Assembly: GCA_948567375.1 (NCBI GenBank)
Contig: OX419758.1
Location: forward strand, 4,221,001 to 4,285,000
Direction: 5' to 3'
Origin: Lunularia cruciata
Taxonomy: Eukaryota > Streptophyta > Marchantiopsida > Lunulariales > Lunulariaceae
DNA length: 64,000 nt
Each line of letters begins with the position of its first letter. The stretch's first letter is position 1. The notes below the pieces were generated by a model. The model ran no database searches, was not told the DNA's origin, and was given only the letters and a program-made list of their open reading frames with translations. The translations under genes and the position numbers were made by a program. This document shows, in pieces, positions 1 to 10,930 of the stretch.

Positions 1-552
1 GATCAAGTACTGATCTGATTTGAGTTAAGAACAAATTGATTATACATCACTGTCAACATCCTACACTATAAAAGCACAACTCACACATACATCAACTCTA
101 AAGTACCACAATAAATCAGTTTGTTTACACAACTCAAACCACACTCAAACATATCAGTACTTGATCTGTCACTCTATAATCTCCCAACAATTGAGCATTG
201 ATCATAATCAAGCCACACCCTCTCTAGCTAAGAGAATCTAGGTGATGCTCGTCGGCCTCTATCCCCCATAGCCAAGAACTTGAAGGCTCAACATTAGAGA
301 AGTGAGCTCTCTGGAGCTGCACTTTGAAAGTATATCCCTTGGACTTGAGCTAGGTCTCAAACCATAACGGTCCCATTGATAGCATACCCAATGGTGAAAA
401 GTGACAGTGGGCCCCACCATGAAGTCAGTACCATAAATACAAAATTTGACCGTTAGAAAGTAATCTATGAGTAACTACTAAAATACCTCTAACTACTATC
501 ATTGCAACTCTAGTGTTTGAGCAATCTAGATGTGATGCTACAAATGGCATGA
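1..552 (-). repeat. LTR-like repeat 'P', copy 1 (rearranged)
   Basis: About 400 bp here (roughly 150-552) is a diverged direct copy of 7690-8110. The two share the stretches around 'aatcaagccacaccc' and 'ggacttgagctaggtct' and the 'gaagtcagtacc' block. The short block that follows the repeat in copy 2 (8130-8219) appears here in front of it (about 30-111), so this copy is rearranged or is one of two adjacent copies. A 14-bp inverted match, atcagtacttgatc, links positions 2-15 with about 152-165. I see no coding potential. Confidence 0.55.
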
Positions 553-777
553 CAAAGGATTGCACCCTAAGGTTTAATGATGTAGCCTTCTACCATACAA
601 TGTCTCCCCATCTTACACAAGGAAACATCATCACACTATTGTGACTAGCCCTCATTTTATATCAAAGGATGACATTTTTTGTCAAGATAAAGATTTGGAT
701 GAAGAACACCTCCATCTCAATAGACCTCTCCATGATGATATTATCATCCCTGAAGAAGAAGAAAGGAAGCCCACTAA
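553..777. other. No gene seen; flank of the solo LTR at 778
   Basis: This interval has no credible reading frame. It probably belongs to the same decayed Ty3 element as the polymerase remnant that starts after the solo LTR, because that solo LTR interrupts one continuous stretch. I cannot assign a domain to it. Confidence 0.3.
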
Positions 778-1367
778 TGTAATACTCCGGGGATAAGAGA
801 ACTCTCCAAGAGAGAAGACACAAGTTTCACATTCAATACTCCGTTGCCCCAAAGGAGCACCTTCTCTTTATAATATAGCAAAGAGGATCCCCTCGATGGA
901 AGCTCTACCTTTGGATCAGATACATGGATTGGTGACCTATCAATGAGCTCCATCCTTAGATTCATTGTTTGGATGGCTGACATGTCAATCCTTGTCCTAT
1001 CTAGTTGGTCAAATGGGTTTGACCAACGGGAATCTTTATGGAATCTTTTGTAAGGAGCTCAAAATCATGTGGACGAGGTACAATTGGAAAGCTATCAAAT
1101 GAGAAAAGTCATAGGGAAGAGAAGGAAAGCCTTTCTCTATCCTCACTAGGAGAAATCTTTCCATTTTCAAGGCCTAATTTATCCATTGAGGCCTCCAAAA
1201 TTGGCTCTAAAGTTTCTTGGCTATTTTTTATTTCTGCACTATTAGTAGAGGTACTCTTTTGGTGACATTTATATCTGATCTTCCTAGCCCATTGTGCACA
1301 ATAACCTTCTAGATATTACCAAACCAATTTTCATTTCTAGATGATATGTCTAACTACTAGTATTACA
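778..1367 (-). mobile_element. Solo LTR of the CHR chromovirus family, antisense
   Basis: Read on the minus strand, this matches the 738-bp LTRs at 47201-47938 and 53051-53788 from end to end. It begins TGTAATAC(T) and ends GAGTATTACA, with shared landmarks such as the aggcctaatt block and the 'gacatgtca' block. It is about 590 bp, shorter because it lacks an internal duplication of about 150 bp that the two CHR LTRs carry. The flanks are actaa (773-777) and actac (1368-1372), a 4/5 match that looks like a decayed target-site duplication. Many substitutions show that this insertion is much older than the complete CHR element. Confidence 0.85.
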
Positions 1368-1372
1368 ACTAC

Positions 1373-3021
1373 ATGCAACAAAGATGTTCTAGTTACTACT
1401 ATTGATGACAATTCTCTATCTCAATAGCTCAAGCCATTTTTGGAGGAAGTTCTTACCATCATTGATGATCATATGGGGAAGCCCACAAAGTGGGTTGAAA
1501 AGGAACAAGAAGTCCCTCAAACAATACTTGAGGACAAGTTGCAATAATGCTTTTTGGAGAAACTTCCAAAGTAGTTGTCAAAACATTTCCTCTCCACTTG
1601 CAAGTTGTGTACTAGTTTTGAGATCTCAATATCTCACAAACAAAAGAAACACCTAAATATGTCAAGATCAGCACCAACATGTTGGTCAAAGATCAATCTA
1701 CCCATAAAGACCTCTTTCAAGATTTTCAAGATGCTTTTGCCTATGATTACATAGAAGTCATGGATGTTGATCCCATAGATATGCCCACATCAAATCTTAC
1801 TCCATTGAGAGGCTCTTTAAGTCTAAACCCCACATACTCTTAGAAAGTGTATGATGAATTAAAAAAATTACTAAAATGTGGGCTCATCTGACTCATACAA
1901 GAGATAGAATAGGCCTCCCCAATCTTGGTGGTCCTTAAAAAGGATATGGGAAAGTTGCAAATCTATGTAGACTTTTGCAAGTTGAATTTGAAAACTATCA
2001 CAAATCCCTTTTCAATCATATTCATAAATATGCTACTAGACAAAGTAGCTGGTAGCCAATGATCCTTGTTTGTGGATGGATATTCTGACTTGGCTTTTGC
2101 TCTAAATGACCAATACAAGATATTGTTTGTCCTAAAATAGGGCACCTATGCTTATTGAGTGATGCTCCTTAGTGGTTCAATGCTACATGATGAACTCATT
2201 TGGCATAGTAAGAAAAGACAGAGAGTTATACCTTGATGATATGTGCATGCATAGTTCCCACACTAATCATATCAATTTTGCATGTTTATAGGCAAGTTAG
2301 GATTTCTTAAAATCCCCAAAAGTGTCTATTTACCATTTCTTGTGGACCTTTCCTTGGTCACCTAGTTTGTGAAAATGCCATAATGGTGGACCCCAAGAAG
2401 ATCCAGACCATTCTTGAGTTGCCCCTACTAGAGACTAAGTGTGAGCCTAGAAGTTTCTTAGGTTTTATGGGATATTATAGGTGATATGTTTACATGTATG
2501 CTAAGATTTCTTCTACATTGATTGACCTCCTACACACCACTATTAAATTCATGTAGACCAAAACATGCACCGATATATTCAAAACTTTGAAACAAAATGT
2601 AGCCATGGCTCCAATTCTAGCATCACCTAGTTGGAAGCTGGTTTCATGTTCATGTAAACACCTCTAACATGGCCATGAGTGTTGTCCTAGCCCAATATCA
2701 TGATGAACAATGGAAACATCCACTCTATTATGCTAGTTGGTAACTCAGAAGAACTGCTTGACAACAAAGTGAGAGTGCTTCAGGATGATCTCCACTATCC
2801 AAAAGCTTCACCACTTCCTTATGGCAAACAGTTGTGTGTTCCATGTAGATCATAGAGAACTCAAATATCTGATGAACAAAAAATGTCATGCAAGAAGACT
2901 GGCCCATTGGATGTTACTCCTACAAGAGTTTTCTTTTATGGTGGAATACCGTCCTAGCAAGTCTCATGATAACATAGATTGTTGTCTTGTATCCTTGGAT
3001 GTCTCATATATTGCTCCTTGA
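1373..3021 (+). pseudogene. Decayed Ty3/gypsy pol: RT and RNase H
   Basis: With many stops and frame changes, the plus strand reads as a Ty3 polymerase. Around 1900-2130 there is an RT stretch with 'ILVVLKKDMGKLQIYVDF' and 'LFVDGYSDL', the region of the first catalytic aspartate. Around 2380-2500 comes the post-RT connection with 'FLGFMGYYR'. Around 2785-3005 comes the end of RNase H with 'VDHRELKYLMNKK' and 'LLLQEFSFMVEYRPSKSHDN'. No integrase follows: the sequence leaves the element near 3266, where an antisense LTR end begins. No frame is long enough to make protein. The class call is secure and the lineage is not. Confidence 0.8.
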
Positions 3022-3266
3022 ACATGGATCCCATAGACTTCAATTCTTTTATGCAAGGGAAAACATGACTCCTCAATCATCTTGGATGATATGAAATCAA
3101 GCAATATCTCTTTATGGATAACATGCAATTTGATTTATGCTGGGCCCTACAATTCTTGCACAACAAGTGGGGATCTTATATGCGAGCGGTCTTAGGAATT
3201 TTGGACAACTCAATGTATAGTGTCAAACTGCTCCACAATTATAGCACATGCTTACAAGTGTATTTT
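3022..3266. other. No gene seen between RNase H remnant and LTR end
   Basis: I find no domain here. By position it should be the RNase H to integrase spacer of the decayed element to its left. The short frame at 3114-3296 resembles nothing I recognise. Confidence 0.3.
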
Positions 3267-3430
3267 TGTGACAACCTAATGTTGATGTATTATTAGTACA
3301 TCATCCCCCTAGGATATGCATTGACATATGAAATGACTAGAAATGGAAATTAAGTGTCACAATGTCAGAAGTGGTTTATTCTTATGTGTTAAACCTCTTG
3401 GGCAAAACCCACTGTGGCATCCTTCAAAAG
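3267..3430 (-). repeat. Terminus of an old LOR-like LTR (antisense 3' end)
   Basis: The stretch starts TGTGACAACC, the same terminus seen in antisense at 11832 and 23250. It continues 'taatgttgatgta' and, 100-150 bp on, a block containing 'ttaaacctcttggg'. The same order occurs at 11388-11570, and the 'gggtagaaaccac' part corresponds to the 'ggtagaaaccaca' block of LOR LTRs. I read it as the outer end of a diverged LOR-type LTR whose other end is near 10022, with later insertions and rearrangements between. Confidence 0.5.
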
Positions 3431-4052
3431 AGAAATTAACAACCATTCTCACAAAAGATCTAATCTAATAAGCCCTTGATTGTGGTAGTTCACTTCACTC
3501 CAAAAGACTCTCCTTGAAGAGCTTCTTTTACCCCAGCAGCTAGTCCTTCCTCGTAGGTTCATTTCACCGCAAAGGTTGGTTTTAGTCTAAAGGTTGGTTT
3601 TTAGGCCAAAGGTTCTTTCTTTGTGATGCCATCATTGATTGCATGCATCTCTTCCCAAAAATTGCAATCCCAATGAAATCCAAAATTGATTTTCCACTTG
3701 GCTTTTCTATCATATGGTACTCTCAATGCTTCATTGTTCCCAAAACCATTCCTCACATTGACTTGCTCATTTCGAATGTCAAGGGTAACTTACTTGAAAA
3801 TATGTGAATTTCTTAAGTGGATATTCAAGCACTCATTCCCACTGTATGTCAAGGGTAACTTCCTTGGTTTAGTGTAAATTTCAAAGCAAGTTCTCCAACA
3901 TACACTCCTATTGCAAGATTTCTCACTTCTACTTGAACAAGTACACAATAAAAGGTGTAAGGAAAAGCAATCCAATGCAAAGAACTCATAGAAATCTTTA
4001 GGCTAAATACTTTGATTATGAAGGAAGTGGACACAACTTCTATAGGTCATAA

Positions 4053-4055
<3 letters not shown>
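3431..4055. other. No gene; pyrimidine-rich decayed LTR interior
   Basis: The block around 3540-3610 repeats 'aaaggttggtttt' and 'aggccaaaggtt', short motifs that recur near 9655-9790. I see no credible reading frame. Confidence 0.3.

Positions 4056-4132
<77 letters not shown>
4056..4132. repeat. (AT)n microsatellite, about 38 units
   Basis: Uninterrupted alternating A and T run for 77 bp, bounded by 'aactc' on the left and an A-run on the right. The tract creates a spurious alternating Tyr-Ile reading frame on the minus strand that should not be annotated. Confidence 0.98.
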
Positions 4133-4137
<5 letters not shown>

Positions 4138-4379
4138 CAAATTTCCTAACTGTTTGATGAAGATGATAATTGACTAAGAGTGTTGCAAATCTTCTAATTC
4201 CACCTACTCCACTTTTTGCTATCCTACATGCTGATCTTATCCTAAACATAATTAAGAAGTGATGATGCAACCACTGCCAATCACAACTACTACTTGTTGT
4301 TTACTTTGTGCATAATTACAATTCTGAAATCTTTGGCTACAGAATTATCATGTGGTCTAAATTATGTCAAAGGTCTTCC

Positions 4380-5381
4380 AAAATGAAGACCCTTCCAAGT
4401 CAAAGATGATTACTAGGCCAAAAATACATTCGATACTTAATAGATTCTACTTATTTCCCTTTGGCTAGAATCTCTTCATTCTCAAATCTTTTACAAGTAA
4501 CTACCTTCACCCTTACAAACCTTAACTAATAGATCTACACAATCTTAGTACTCTATGATCTCCTTCAGCAATGCCTTTGTGGATTCCTCAAAATTCTTTG
4601 AGGGGTGTTCAAATAGCTTATTGGCTACCTACTACAAGCACTAGTCCATGTATACCGTCATTGTGAGAGCATGCACTTGAGTTATGGAATGACAAGCCTT
4701 CAATTTCTCCAAGGATGCCTCCTCCATTAACTCCTTTGCAATTTCTTCAAGATGGTCATGTGCCATCTCCATACTTGCTAAAATCATAGTCTTCTCCACA
4801 TTGAACAAGGTCCGACTCTCATCCATCTCAACCAAGATCTCTTCTCAAATGGTTGCCTAATCATTTTTGCATTCCTCTTCCTTTTGCTTGATACTTTTTA
4901 TGAATTTCTTCACTTGTATATTGGCTGCTCATAGGTTCTCTTAATGAAAGTTTTTGATGCAACAAGGGCAACCTTCACCTTTTGTATTTCTCCCTTAAAT
5001 GCCTCAACTTCTTCCACTCGCACTTTACTATTTCCTTAAGCTGGGTTTGTTGATGTGCTTCTTTGTCCTTGGACTTCATCGCTTCTTGCCTCATCATTCT
5101 CTCTTCTTGGATCTTCTTCTCCAAAGCTACTCCTTCTTCAGAAATTTTAGCTACCTTCTATGAAAATTGTTATTTTGCTTACCCATTTCCAAATGTTGTG
5201 CATGAACCTCTAACAGTTCATCCCGCACCTTCATCTTCTCTTGTGTTACTTCTTGCACAACTTGCACAAATTGATGAAGATGTTGATGAGCATGATATAA
5301 TCCATAATGGCTCCATGGGATTTTGCATATGGGGAGGGGTAGCTCCATCAACTCTAGAGCCGGGCCGACCCTATACATCAC
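4380..5381 (-). pseudogene. Coiled-coil remnant related to the LOR LTR ORF
   Basis: Minus-strand frames here are Lys/Glu-rich heptad-like fragments. Examples are 'EVTQEKMKVRDELLEVHAQ' near 5200-5290 and 'LEEIAKELMEEASLEKLKA' near 4690-4770. The composition is that of the C-terminal coiled coil of the LOR ORF (for example 12700-13500). The segment lies just inside an old LOR-type LTR end at 3267, in the orientation expected for that LTR. Stops and frameshifts are frequent. The homology is inferred from composition and position, because I cannot align it residue by residue. Confidence 0.35.
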
Positions 5382-5589
5382 TAATTGGGAATTCTTCTCT
5401 AAATGACATTACTCTAAATAGTACTTGGATTCACCTTGACTTGACTATCAAAGCAAATTTTTAGGCCATTTTCAAAGATAATATGACCAAACATTGGTTG
5501 TTTTATTCCTAGTATCAAAAATCATGCAATGAGAATCTTGGTAGAGGCACTCATGAAGTTGTTCAAGTCTAAATGAACAACTTACCTTG
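5382..5589. other. No gene seen; orientation switch
   Basis: This short interval separates minus-strand coiled-coil remnants from a plus-strand copy of the LOR N-terminal domain. No coding signal is seen, and an inversion breakpoint is likely here. Confidence 0.3.
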
Positions 5590-6060
5590 ACAATAATTAG
5601 GCAATCTTTTTTGAGTTTTTACCAAGGAAAACCTATCACTTGGGCAGTGATGTTTTGGGCAAGGGTAAGAGAGCTTGTAGGAACTATGAACAAGGAAGGA
5701 GTGACTTTGATGTCACCCTTCTTTTTGCATTTCTACTTGGGATGGATTTTTTAATCGCAAAAGAGAAGAAAAGTATCTTGGCCACTTATTCCCTATAGGA
5801 CAATTTGCAAGCCAAAAGGAAGAGTACTAATGGTGCAGAAGTATGTTAAAGTGGGCAAAAAATGTGCCCACATAGGGAAATACATGGAGGTGAAAGAATC
5901 ATATAATACTATGGACTTCAAGAAGTAGAGTCAATAGCCAATCACCATAGAGCCAATGATTAAGAAATGATCCACTCCGAGGCTAAAGGCAAAAGCTACT
6001 AAGGGGATGAGGAGGATCCTCATGGACAACAAGGAAGAAGAAGAAGAATTTTAGGATGAA
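5590..6060 (+). pseudogene. Diverged copy of the LOR N-terminal domain
   Basis: In the plus frame through 5625-5760 the translation contains 'GKPITWAVMFWARVRELV' and then 'SPFFLHFYLGW'. In the best LOR copies the matching positions read 'GEPINWARCFHGRTRQMV' and 'VPFAAHFYLGL'. The preceding 'QAIFFEF' (another frame) matches 'QAVFFHK', so one frameshift lies between. After the domain comes a stretch rich in Lys/Glu ('NKEEEEEF'), like the acidic linker of LOR. This is a much older copy than the others and shows which positions the domain conserves: Gly-x-Pro-Ile-x-Trp-Ala and His-Phe-Tyr-x-Gly. Confidence 0.65.
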
Positions 6061-7682
6061 GGTAGCAATGGCTCTTTAGTGGTAAGTACTTCTTTCCCCT
6101 TGATCCTCTCATCATTCTCAATGTCTCTCATAATCTCCCTTGCACATGTACGTTGTCATACTTTGCTTTTCTCTCTCTGGGAACAAAAAGGATGCCTAGC
6201 TGTGGAGATTATGGATTAGAGGTTGTGCATAGACTTGTTACTATTAATCTGAGTGCATAGGGTAGCCAACCAGTAGAATTCTTCATTCTTGGTTCTAAGA
6301 TTTCTTCTATCGGGTATGGAGTAACGGGCAACTTAACTTGTCATCATAACACACACTCTTTGTCTATTGGTCATCACTTCCAACATTACCAAGGAGAAAT
6401 GCACAACACTCTTAAAAAGAAAGAACCTAAGCACAATGCATGCACACCAACCCAAACCAATAGGGCATACAAATAGGCATGCAAGCATAGAGAGGATCCA
6501 ATCACAAAAATTTGACAATAAATTTGTGTGCTTTTTGTTGGAAAAGGGCTTCAAGCCTTCTTGCTTTGTCATCAAACTATTTTCAATTTGTACTTCAAGC
6601 CTCCTCTAATTTGTGTTTCTGATTTCAACCAATTTCTACTTCAAATGGGGAATCCCTATGTCTTCTCGATCTAGAAAACCCTACATAACTCATATAAACA
6701 TAACTTTTTTTATGACTTGGATTCTAGTGTTCTAGGTTTCAATGGAAAGCCTATAAGATCAGCTTTCCAATGACATGAAATGAGTCTCAATCTGATTATT
6801 ATAGCTCCCCTGACAAGCTCTCAAATTTGGCCAGTTTTTTGTAGCTTTCACCCTAATTTTGAAATCCCTAATTTTAGAGTTTGCTCTTGATTCTTGGCAA
6901 TTTTCTCCAGATCTCTAGATTGGAGGTGCACAAAATCCTCACAGTTCCTCTACAAACCTAAAATCTTCAATCATAACCATAAATTTGGGAGAATTGACAT
7001 TCAATCATGATTGAAGATAAAAATGCTCTATTGAGCTTACAATAGTTTTTTCAATAGAACTTGTTACGTCAACTCTCATAGTTCTCTCTCCATAAACCCA
7101 AAGCCAACCAAATTTTCCATAGTAGTTGGTTGTTCACTTTCCTAAATCTCTATAGATTTTGATTGCCTTATCCAACCCCAATCGCTAGATATGGATTAAT
7201 TCTTGAGTTGGGCTAACTTGTGAGCTCTACATACCCAAGTATACTTGATTGAAGATCTTAAATTGTCATTTTGAGGAATTCACACTAAATCTTTGCACCA
7301 ACAACAATAGAAATTTTTAGAAGGAAAATCAAACCACAACTTGGGGAGTGACCAAAACTCCAAAACTGATCATTAGCTCTTCTTAACACCTTGCATCTCA
7401 AAAGCTTCAACTTCAATCACTCAATCTGATTTGAGATTGATCTAAAACTTAAATTTCTTGTGCTTAGTGCTATAAGCACTTTGTTTACTCTTGAAAATCA
7501 CTAATAGATCTAAAAAATGACACATCAAGCTCTCTAAATAGCCTATTTTGTGCTCCTGGGTATGAATTCTATTCTCATTGATTCAATCAATGATATCTCC
7601 CCAAAATATGCTCAAATTGTCTATTTTCTATCTCCAAATTATAGCATGTTTGCTCTTTACTTCAACTTTTGTCTTCCCTTCT
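6061..7682. other. 1.6 kb without recognisable genes
   Basis: AT-rich sequence with short frames only (for example around 6333-6609 on both strands), none with a domain I recognise. The stretch 6660-7000 looks like leader or untranslated retroelement DNA, but I cannot match it to another part of the window. Confidence 0.3.
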
Positions 7683-8219
7683 CACAACTCAACTTAAATC
7701 AGATCAATACTTGATCTGCCACTTTATAAATTGCTAACAATTGGGCACTGATTACAATCAAGCCACACCCACTCTAGCTAAAAGAATCCAAGTGATGCTT
7801 GCCGGCCTCTGTCCACCATAGCCTGAACTCAAAGGCTCAACATCAAAGAAGTGAGCTCTTTGGAGCTGCACGTCAAAAGTATACCTCCTGGACTTGAGCT
7901 AGGTCTGAAACTCTAATGGTCTTGCTGACAACACACTCAACAATGTGAGCAATGCAAAGTGACGATGGGCTCCACCGTGAAGTCAGTACCCTGAACACAA
8001 AATCTGACCGTCGGAAAATAGTCTTTGAGAAATTGATGAAATAACTCTAACTACTATCACTACAACTCTAGTGTCCAAGCAATCTAGATGTGACACTACA
8101 AATGGCATGATAGTTGTCGTGCGTATAAACATTGCTACACAACATACATTGGTATCAACATCATACACTATAGAAGCACAACTCACACATAAGTCATACA
8201 TAGGCTCTAAAGTGCCACA
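7683..8219 (-). repeat. LTR-like repeat 'P', copy 2 (antisense LTR)
   Basis: This is the second copy of the repeat seen at 1-552. Read on the minus strand it starts TGTGGCACTTTAGAG, and it is preceded by a purine-rich tract (AGCTAGGGGAGCAAT). That is what the start of a 3' LTR after a polypurine tract looks like. The distal end is less certain because the homology fades near 7683. If this is a 3' LTR, the PHD-finger ORF at 8389-9114 is the last coding segment of the same antisense element. Confidence 0.5.
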
Positions 8220-8234
8220 ATTGCTCCCCTAGCT
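8220..8234 (-). promoter_or_regulatory. Candidate polypurine tract for repeat P
   Basis: On the minus strand AGCTAGGGGAGCAAT directly abuts TGTGGCAC. A purine run next to a TG terminus is the usual plus-strand priming site of an LTR element. It is short and contains pyrimidines, so this is tentative. Confidence 0.4.
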
Positions 8235-8388
8235 GGCGGTTAGGTCCCTCTAACTCCAGATAGCCATCTACTCCAAGTATATGGTATACCCTATGATGGG
8301 CAAAGATCAAGAAGCCGGGCGCTATAGAGCCCCATTGTTAGTTGTCTGTTTGCAATCTATACCATACAAAGAATGAACTAGCTATAGG

Positions 8389-9114
8389 TCAAATACATCT
8401 AGGACATAACCACTGTCCTTGAGGAACCACCGTGAGGGGAGGAGTCATGCATGCCATATGCCATCCTCTCAAACAACTATCACACACTAACATAGTAGTA
8501 GCTCCACCAAAAGAGCCACATAACATACACCTCAAGGCTGCAAGTACAAGTGCTAAGCTTAGGTCCATAGTACCATCAATGTTTGGGAGGTGGCATGGTG
8601 CACAATTGTGCACATGATTGTTCTAAACAACACCATCATGTCCTTCCAACACAAGGACTCCAGATGGCAAAACCTCACACACTCTCAAGATAGTGCGGCT
8701 TGTCAAAACATCAAGTGATACCATCTCTAAACTCCCTTGATGGTCAAAAAACTCCAAACTCTTCCTCTTGGGATCCAATCTCTTGCAAATTTGTCTCATA
8801 GTCTCTTCACTTCTTGACAAATAGAGTCCACAACTCCACCTTGAAGCTAATGAGCAAAAATTAAGGCATTCTCCATCTATAAGAGCACACAGATTTTCAA
8901 GTCCTAGACTTGCTTGTAAGTAAGCATTGGAAGGATGATAGGATCCGGGTTTCTCATCACTGACTCCATAAATGTCCAAAACATGCCACCATCCAATCTT
9001 GTAAGCCGTCATAGTGTAAATCTGGAGTTTGATGAGAAAAGGATTTGGGAGTGGCAGATTGGGAGCATGGGACATCTCATGCTCAAATGCTACCTCCGAT
9101 GCTCTAACACTCAT
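8389..9114 (-). pseudogene. ORF ending in a PHD finger, one internal stop
   Basis: A single minus-strand frame of about 241 codons starts at ATG 9112-9114 and is broken only by TAG at 8623-8625. An in-frame stop lies nine bases upstream of the ATG. The last 50 residues hold a well-formed PHD finger: 'CMLCGSF', 'LVCDSCLRGWHMAC' and 'GQWLCPRC', giving C-x2-C, C-x2-C, H-x2-C and C-x2-C in the right order. PHD fingers usually read histone H3 tails. Upstream lie 'KIGWWHVLDIYGVSDEKPG', 'RSEETMRQICKRLDPKRKS' and 'LRVCEVLPSGVLVLEGHDG', which I do not recognise; the last has the look of an SH3-like integrase tail. The frame ends about 170 bp before an LTR-like repeat in the same orientation, so it may be the C-terminal end of a retrotransposon polyprotein. 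A captured host gene fragment is the alternative. Confidence 0.65.
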
Positions 9115-9201
9115 GCTCTGCTACAACTCTCACTCCTAACATCCTCCTTCCGCTCAAGACTCCTCAACTAAAACACACATATCTCTCCACTCTCTCTCTC
9201 C

Positions 9202-9210
9202 TATATATAT
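9202..9210 (-). promoter_or_regulatory. TATA-like sequence upstream of the PHD ORF
   Basis: The minus strand reads GATATATATAG about 90 bp upstream of the PHD ORF start, followed by a GA-rich leader. That spacing suits a plant core promoter with a transcription start near 9175. The sequence is AT-rich, so it could be chance. Confidence 0.35.
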
Positions 9211-9219
9211 CAAAGCCCT

Positions 9220-9640
9220 TGAACAAGATAAGATTGTAACCCACGTGACCAATTATATGCATGCATATAGATTGCTCACAAGGGAACATCTCATTTGTGG
9301 GATCATACAACCTATTCCACTAATGTGGAGATAAACCATGATAATTTACTTTTTTACAGGCTATGCAAACCACAACACGACAACACACTCTCACAATTCA
9401 AATGTCTAAGTGATGAAACTTACCATTAAGAGTGAGGAAAGTCTTAATAGGTCTTGCTCTAGTTAGCTCTAGAAAAAGTGTAAAGAATCCAACCCTTAGG
9501 TGTATTTTTAAGGTGACGCCCCATTGTTACAAACTTTTAGTAAGCGTGTCCTTTGGTGAGCAAATGCTGCTTGCACATGTGAGTTGTTAGTATAATCAAA
9601 TGGTCATCAATTGTAGTTCTTGATTTGTTAGTGCCACATT
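9220..9640. other. No gene seen
   Basis: No coding signal. There is a 'gtgccaca' near 9631-9638, the antisense of a TGTGGCAC start like that of repeat P, but the similarity ends after nine bases, so I do not call a second LTR. Confidence 0.3.
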
Positions 9641-10022
9641 TACTCATGAAATTTCAGGCCAAGAGACTTCCTAGCCAAATGGTTTTTCTACCCAAAGGTC
9701 ACCCAAGGCAAATTTCTCCTTTTAGGACAAAGACCTCTTAGGACAAAGGGTTTCCTAACCACAGGTTTTTTTATTTAACAACCTTCTTTATTGTAGAGCC
9801 ACACTCCATGCTCCTTATCTGGATCTATTTTTGTTGGTTCTTTTGTGGTACATTCCTTCTATGTCATCTTTCCCCTTGAAGGTGTAGTTCTTCTTGGGGT
9901 GGAAGGCAGTCAATCATAAACCTCCCTTCTTCCATGTTAATTGACTATTTCTATACTCTTCCTAGTTAAGCTTTGCAAGTTGAAAGAAAAAGGTGCACTT
10001 TAGAAAGTAGTGAGGCATCACA
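9641..10022 (-). repeat. 5' end of an old LOR-like 3' LTR, antisense
   Basis: The right edge, read on the minus strand, starts TGTGATGCCTCAC, close to the LOR LTR start TGTGGTACCCACA, and it sits directly beside a strong purine tract. The interior carries repeated 'aggacaaag'/'cccaaagg' motifs like the first 200 bp of LOR LTRs. The partner terminus is probably at 3267. Confidence 0.5.
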
Positions 10023-10055
10023 TACCTCCTCTCCCCTCTCCCTACCTCAAATGTG
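10023..10055 (-). promoter_or_regulatory. Polypurine tract of the old LOR-like element
   Basis: Minus strand: a run of G and A broken by a few T (GAGGTAGGGAGAGGGGAGAG) immediately precedes the TGTGATGCC terminus. The intact LOR element has the same arrangement at 28319-28334. This is the plus-strand priming site and fixes the LTR edge. Confidence 0.65.
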
Positions 10056-10930
10056 AGCATCCCCATGAACATCAAGGTAACTCCTTTTTCTCTCAATTGT
10101 AGTATTTTTGGACATACCATCCGTTGACTCAAGTGGTGAGTAGATTCCTCTCTAGATTAGCGAGCTACAAGGACCTAATTTTGTAAAGCTTCTCTACTTG
10201 ATATGGTCCCATCCACCAAAGATGACACTTCCCAAGGAGGAACTTGTGTCAATTGTCATACGAAAACACATACTCTCCTTTTGCAATCTGCACAAGTCAA
10301 AGATTTTGATCATGAACTTCCCTCCTTCTCCCTTGAACCTCCCTTGTGCAATTATGAGATCATCTCTCTTCTCTTCCAGAAACATCAACTGCTACGATAT
10401 GCCCACAAGGCTATTGGCAACTTGGTATCCTAGTTGTATGCATAATTCACCTTTACCTTGTTTTGGATTTTGCACAACAACCCATTGGCTTTTGGATTGT
10501 AGGGAGTAGTTTTCCTATGTGTAATCTTAAAGTGCTCAATGAGAGACTCCATTAGTTTGTTCAAGATATTAGCTCTCCTATCACCCACTAATTAGAAAGT
10601 GCAACCATATCAAGAGATGTCATTCTATAAGAAGGATTTTCCTATTGTATTCATATCATCCTCTTTGATAGCTTTCACTTCTACTATTTTTGTGGCAAGC
10701 CAAATATATCTCTTTTGTGTGGTTTAATGGTAGGTTGTGTTGGACCTACAAAATCAATTCTCCATTTCTCAAATGGAGCTAGGGGTAGAATAGATCAAAG
10801 GGACCATTGGGATGAAGACACAGGTCATCTTGTTTGTTGATGCACATCACATTGTTTGATGAATCATGGACATTCTTGTACATGATTGGCCATCAATATC
10901 TTGTTACTAAATTTTTTTTACCAAATTCTT
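10056..10930 (-). pseudogene. Decayed Ty3 integrase remnant, LOR-like
   Basis: Minus strand, several frames. It contains 'QCDVHQQTR' and 'SSSQW' (zinc-binding end), then 'PLAPFEKWRIDFVGPT' (start of the catalytic core), then C-terminal pieces 'LEEKRDDLIIAQ' and 'VNGWYVQKYY'. The same order and wording occur in the LOR integrase at 27310-28250 ('CDACQQIG', 'PLAPFEKWGIDFVGPI', 'LEEKRDDAMQ'). It lies inside a purine tract plus LTR start in the same orientation. Stops and shifts are everywhere, and it is clearly much older than the LOR copy at 15844. Confidence 0.75.

Noticed and set aside
4040-4270. Minus-strand ORF with alternating Tyr-Ile
   Set aside because: Artefact of the (AT)n microsatellite.
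6333-6609. Overlapping 80-residue ORFs on both strands
   Set aside because: No domain, no repeat copy and no promoter; length is within chance for this AT-rich region.
9601-9640. Second LTR of repeat P near 9638
   Set aside because: Only nine bases (TGTGGCACT) match; the following sequence differs from the LTR start at 8219.
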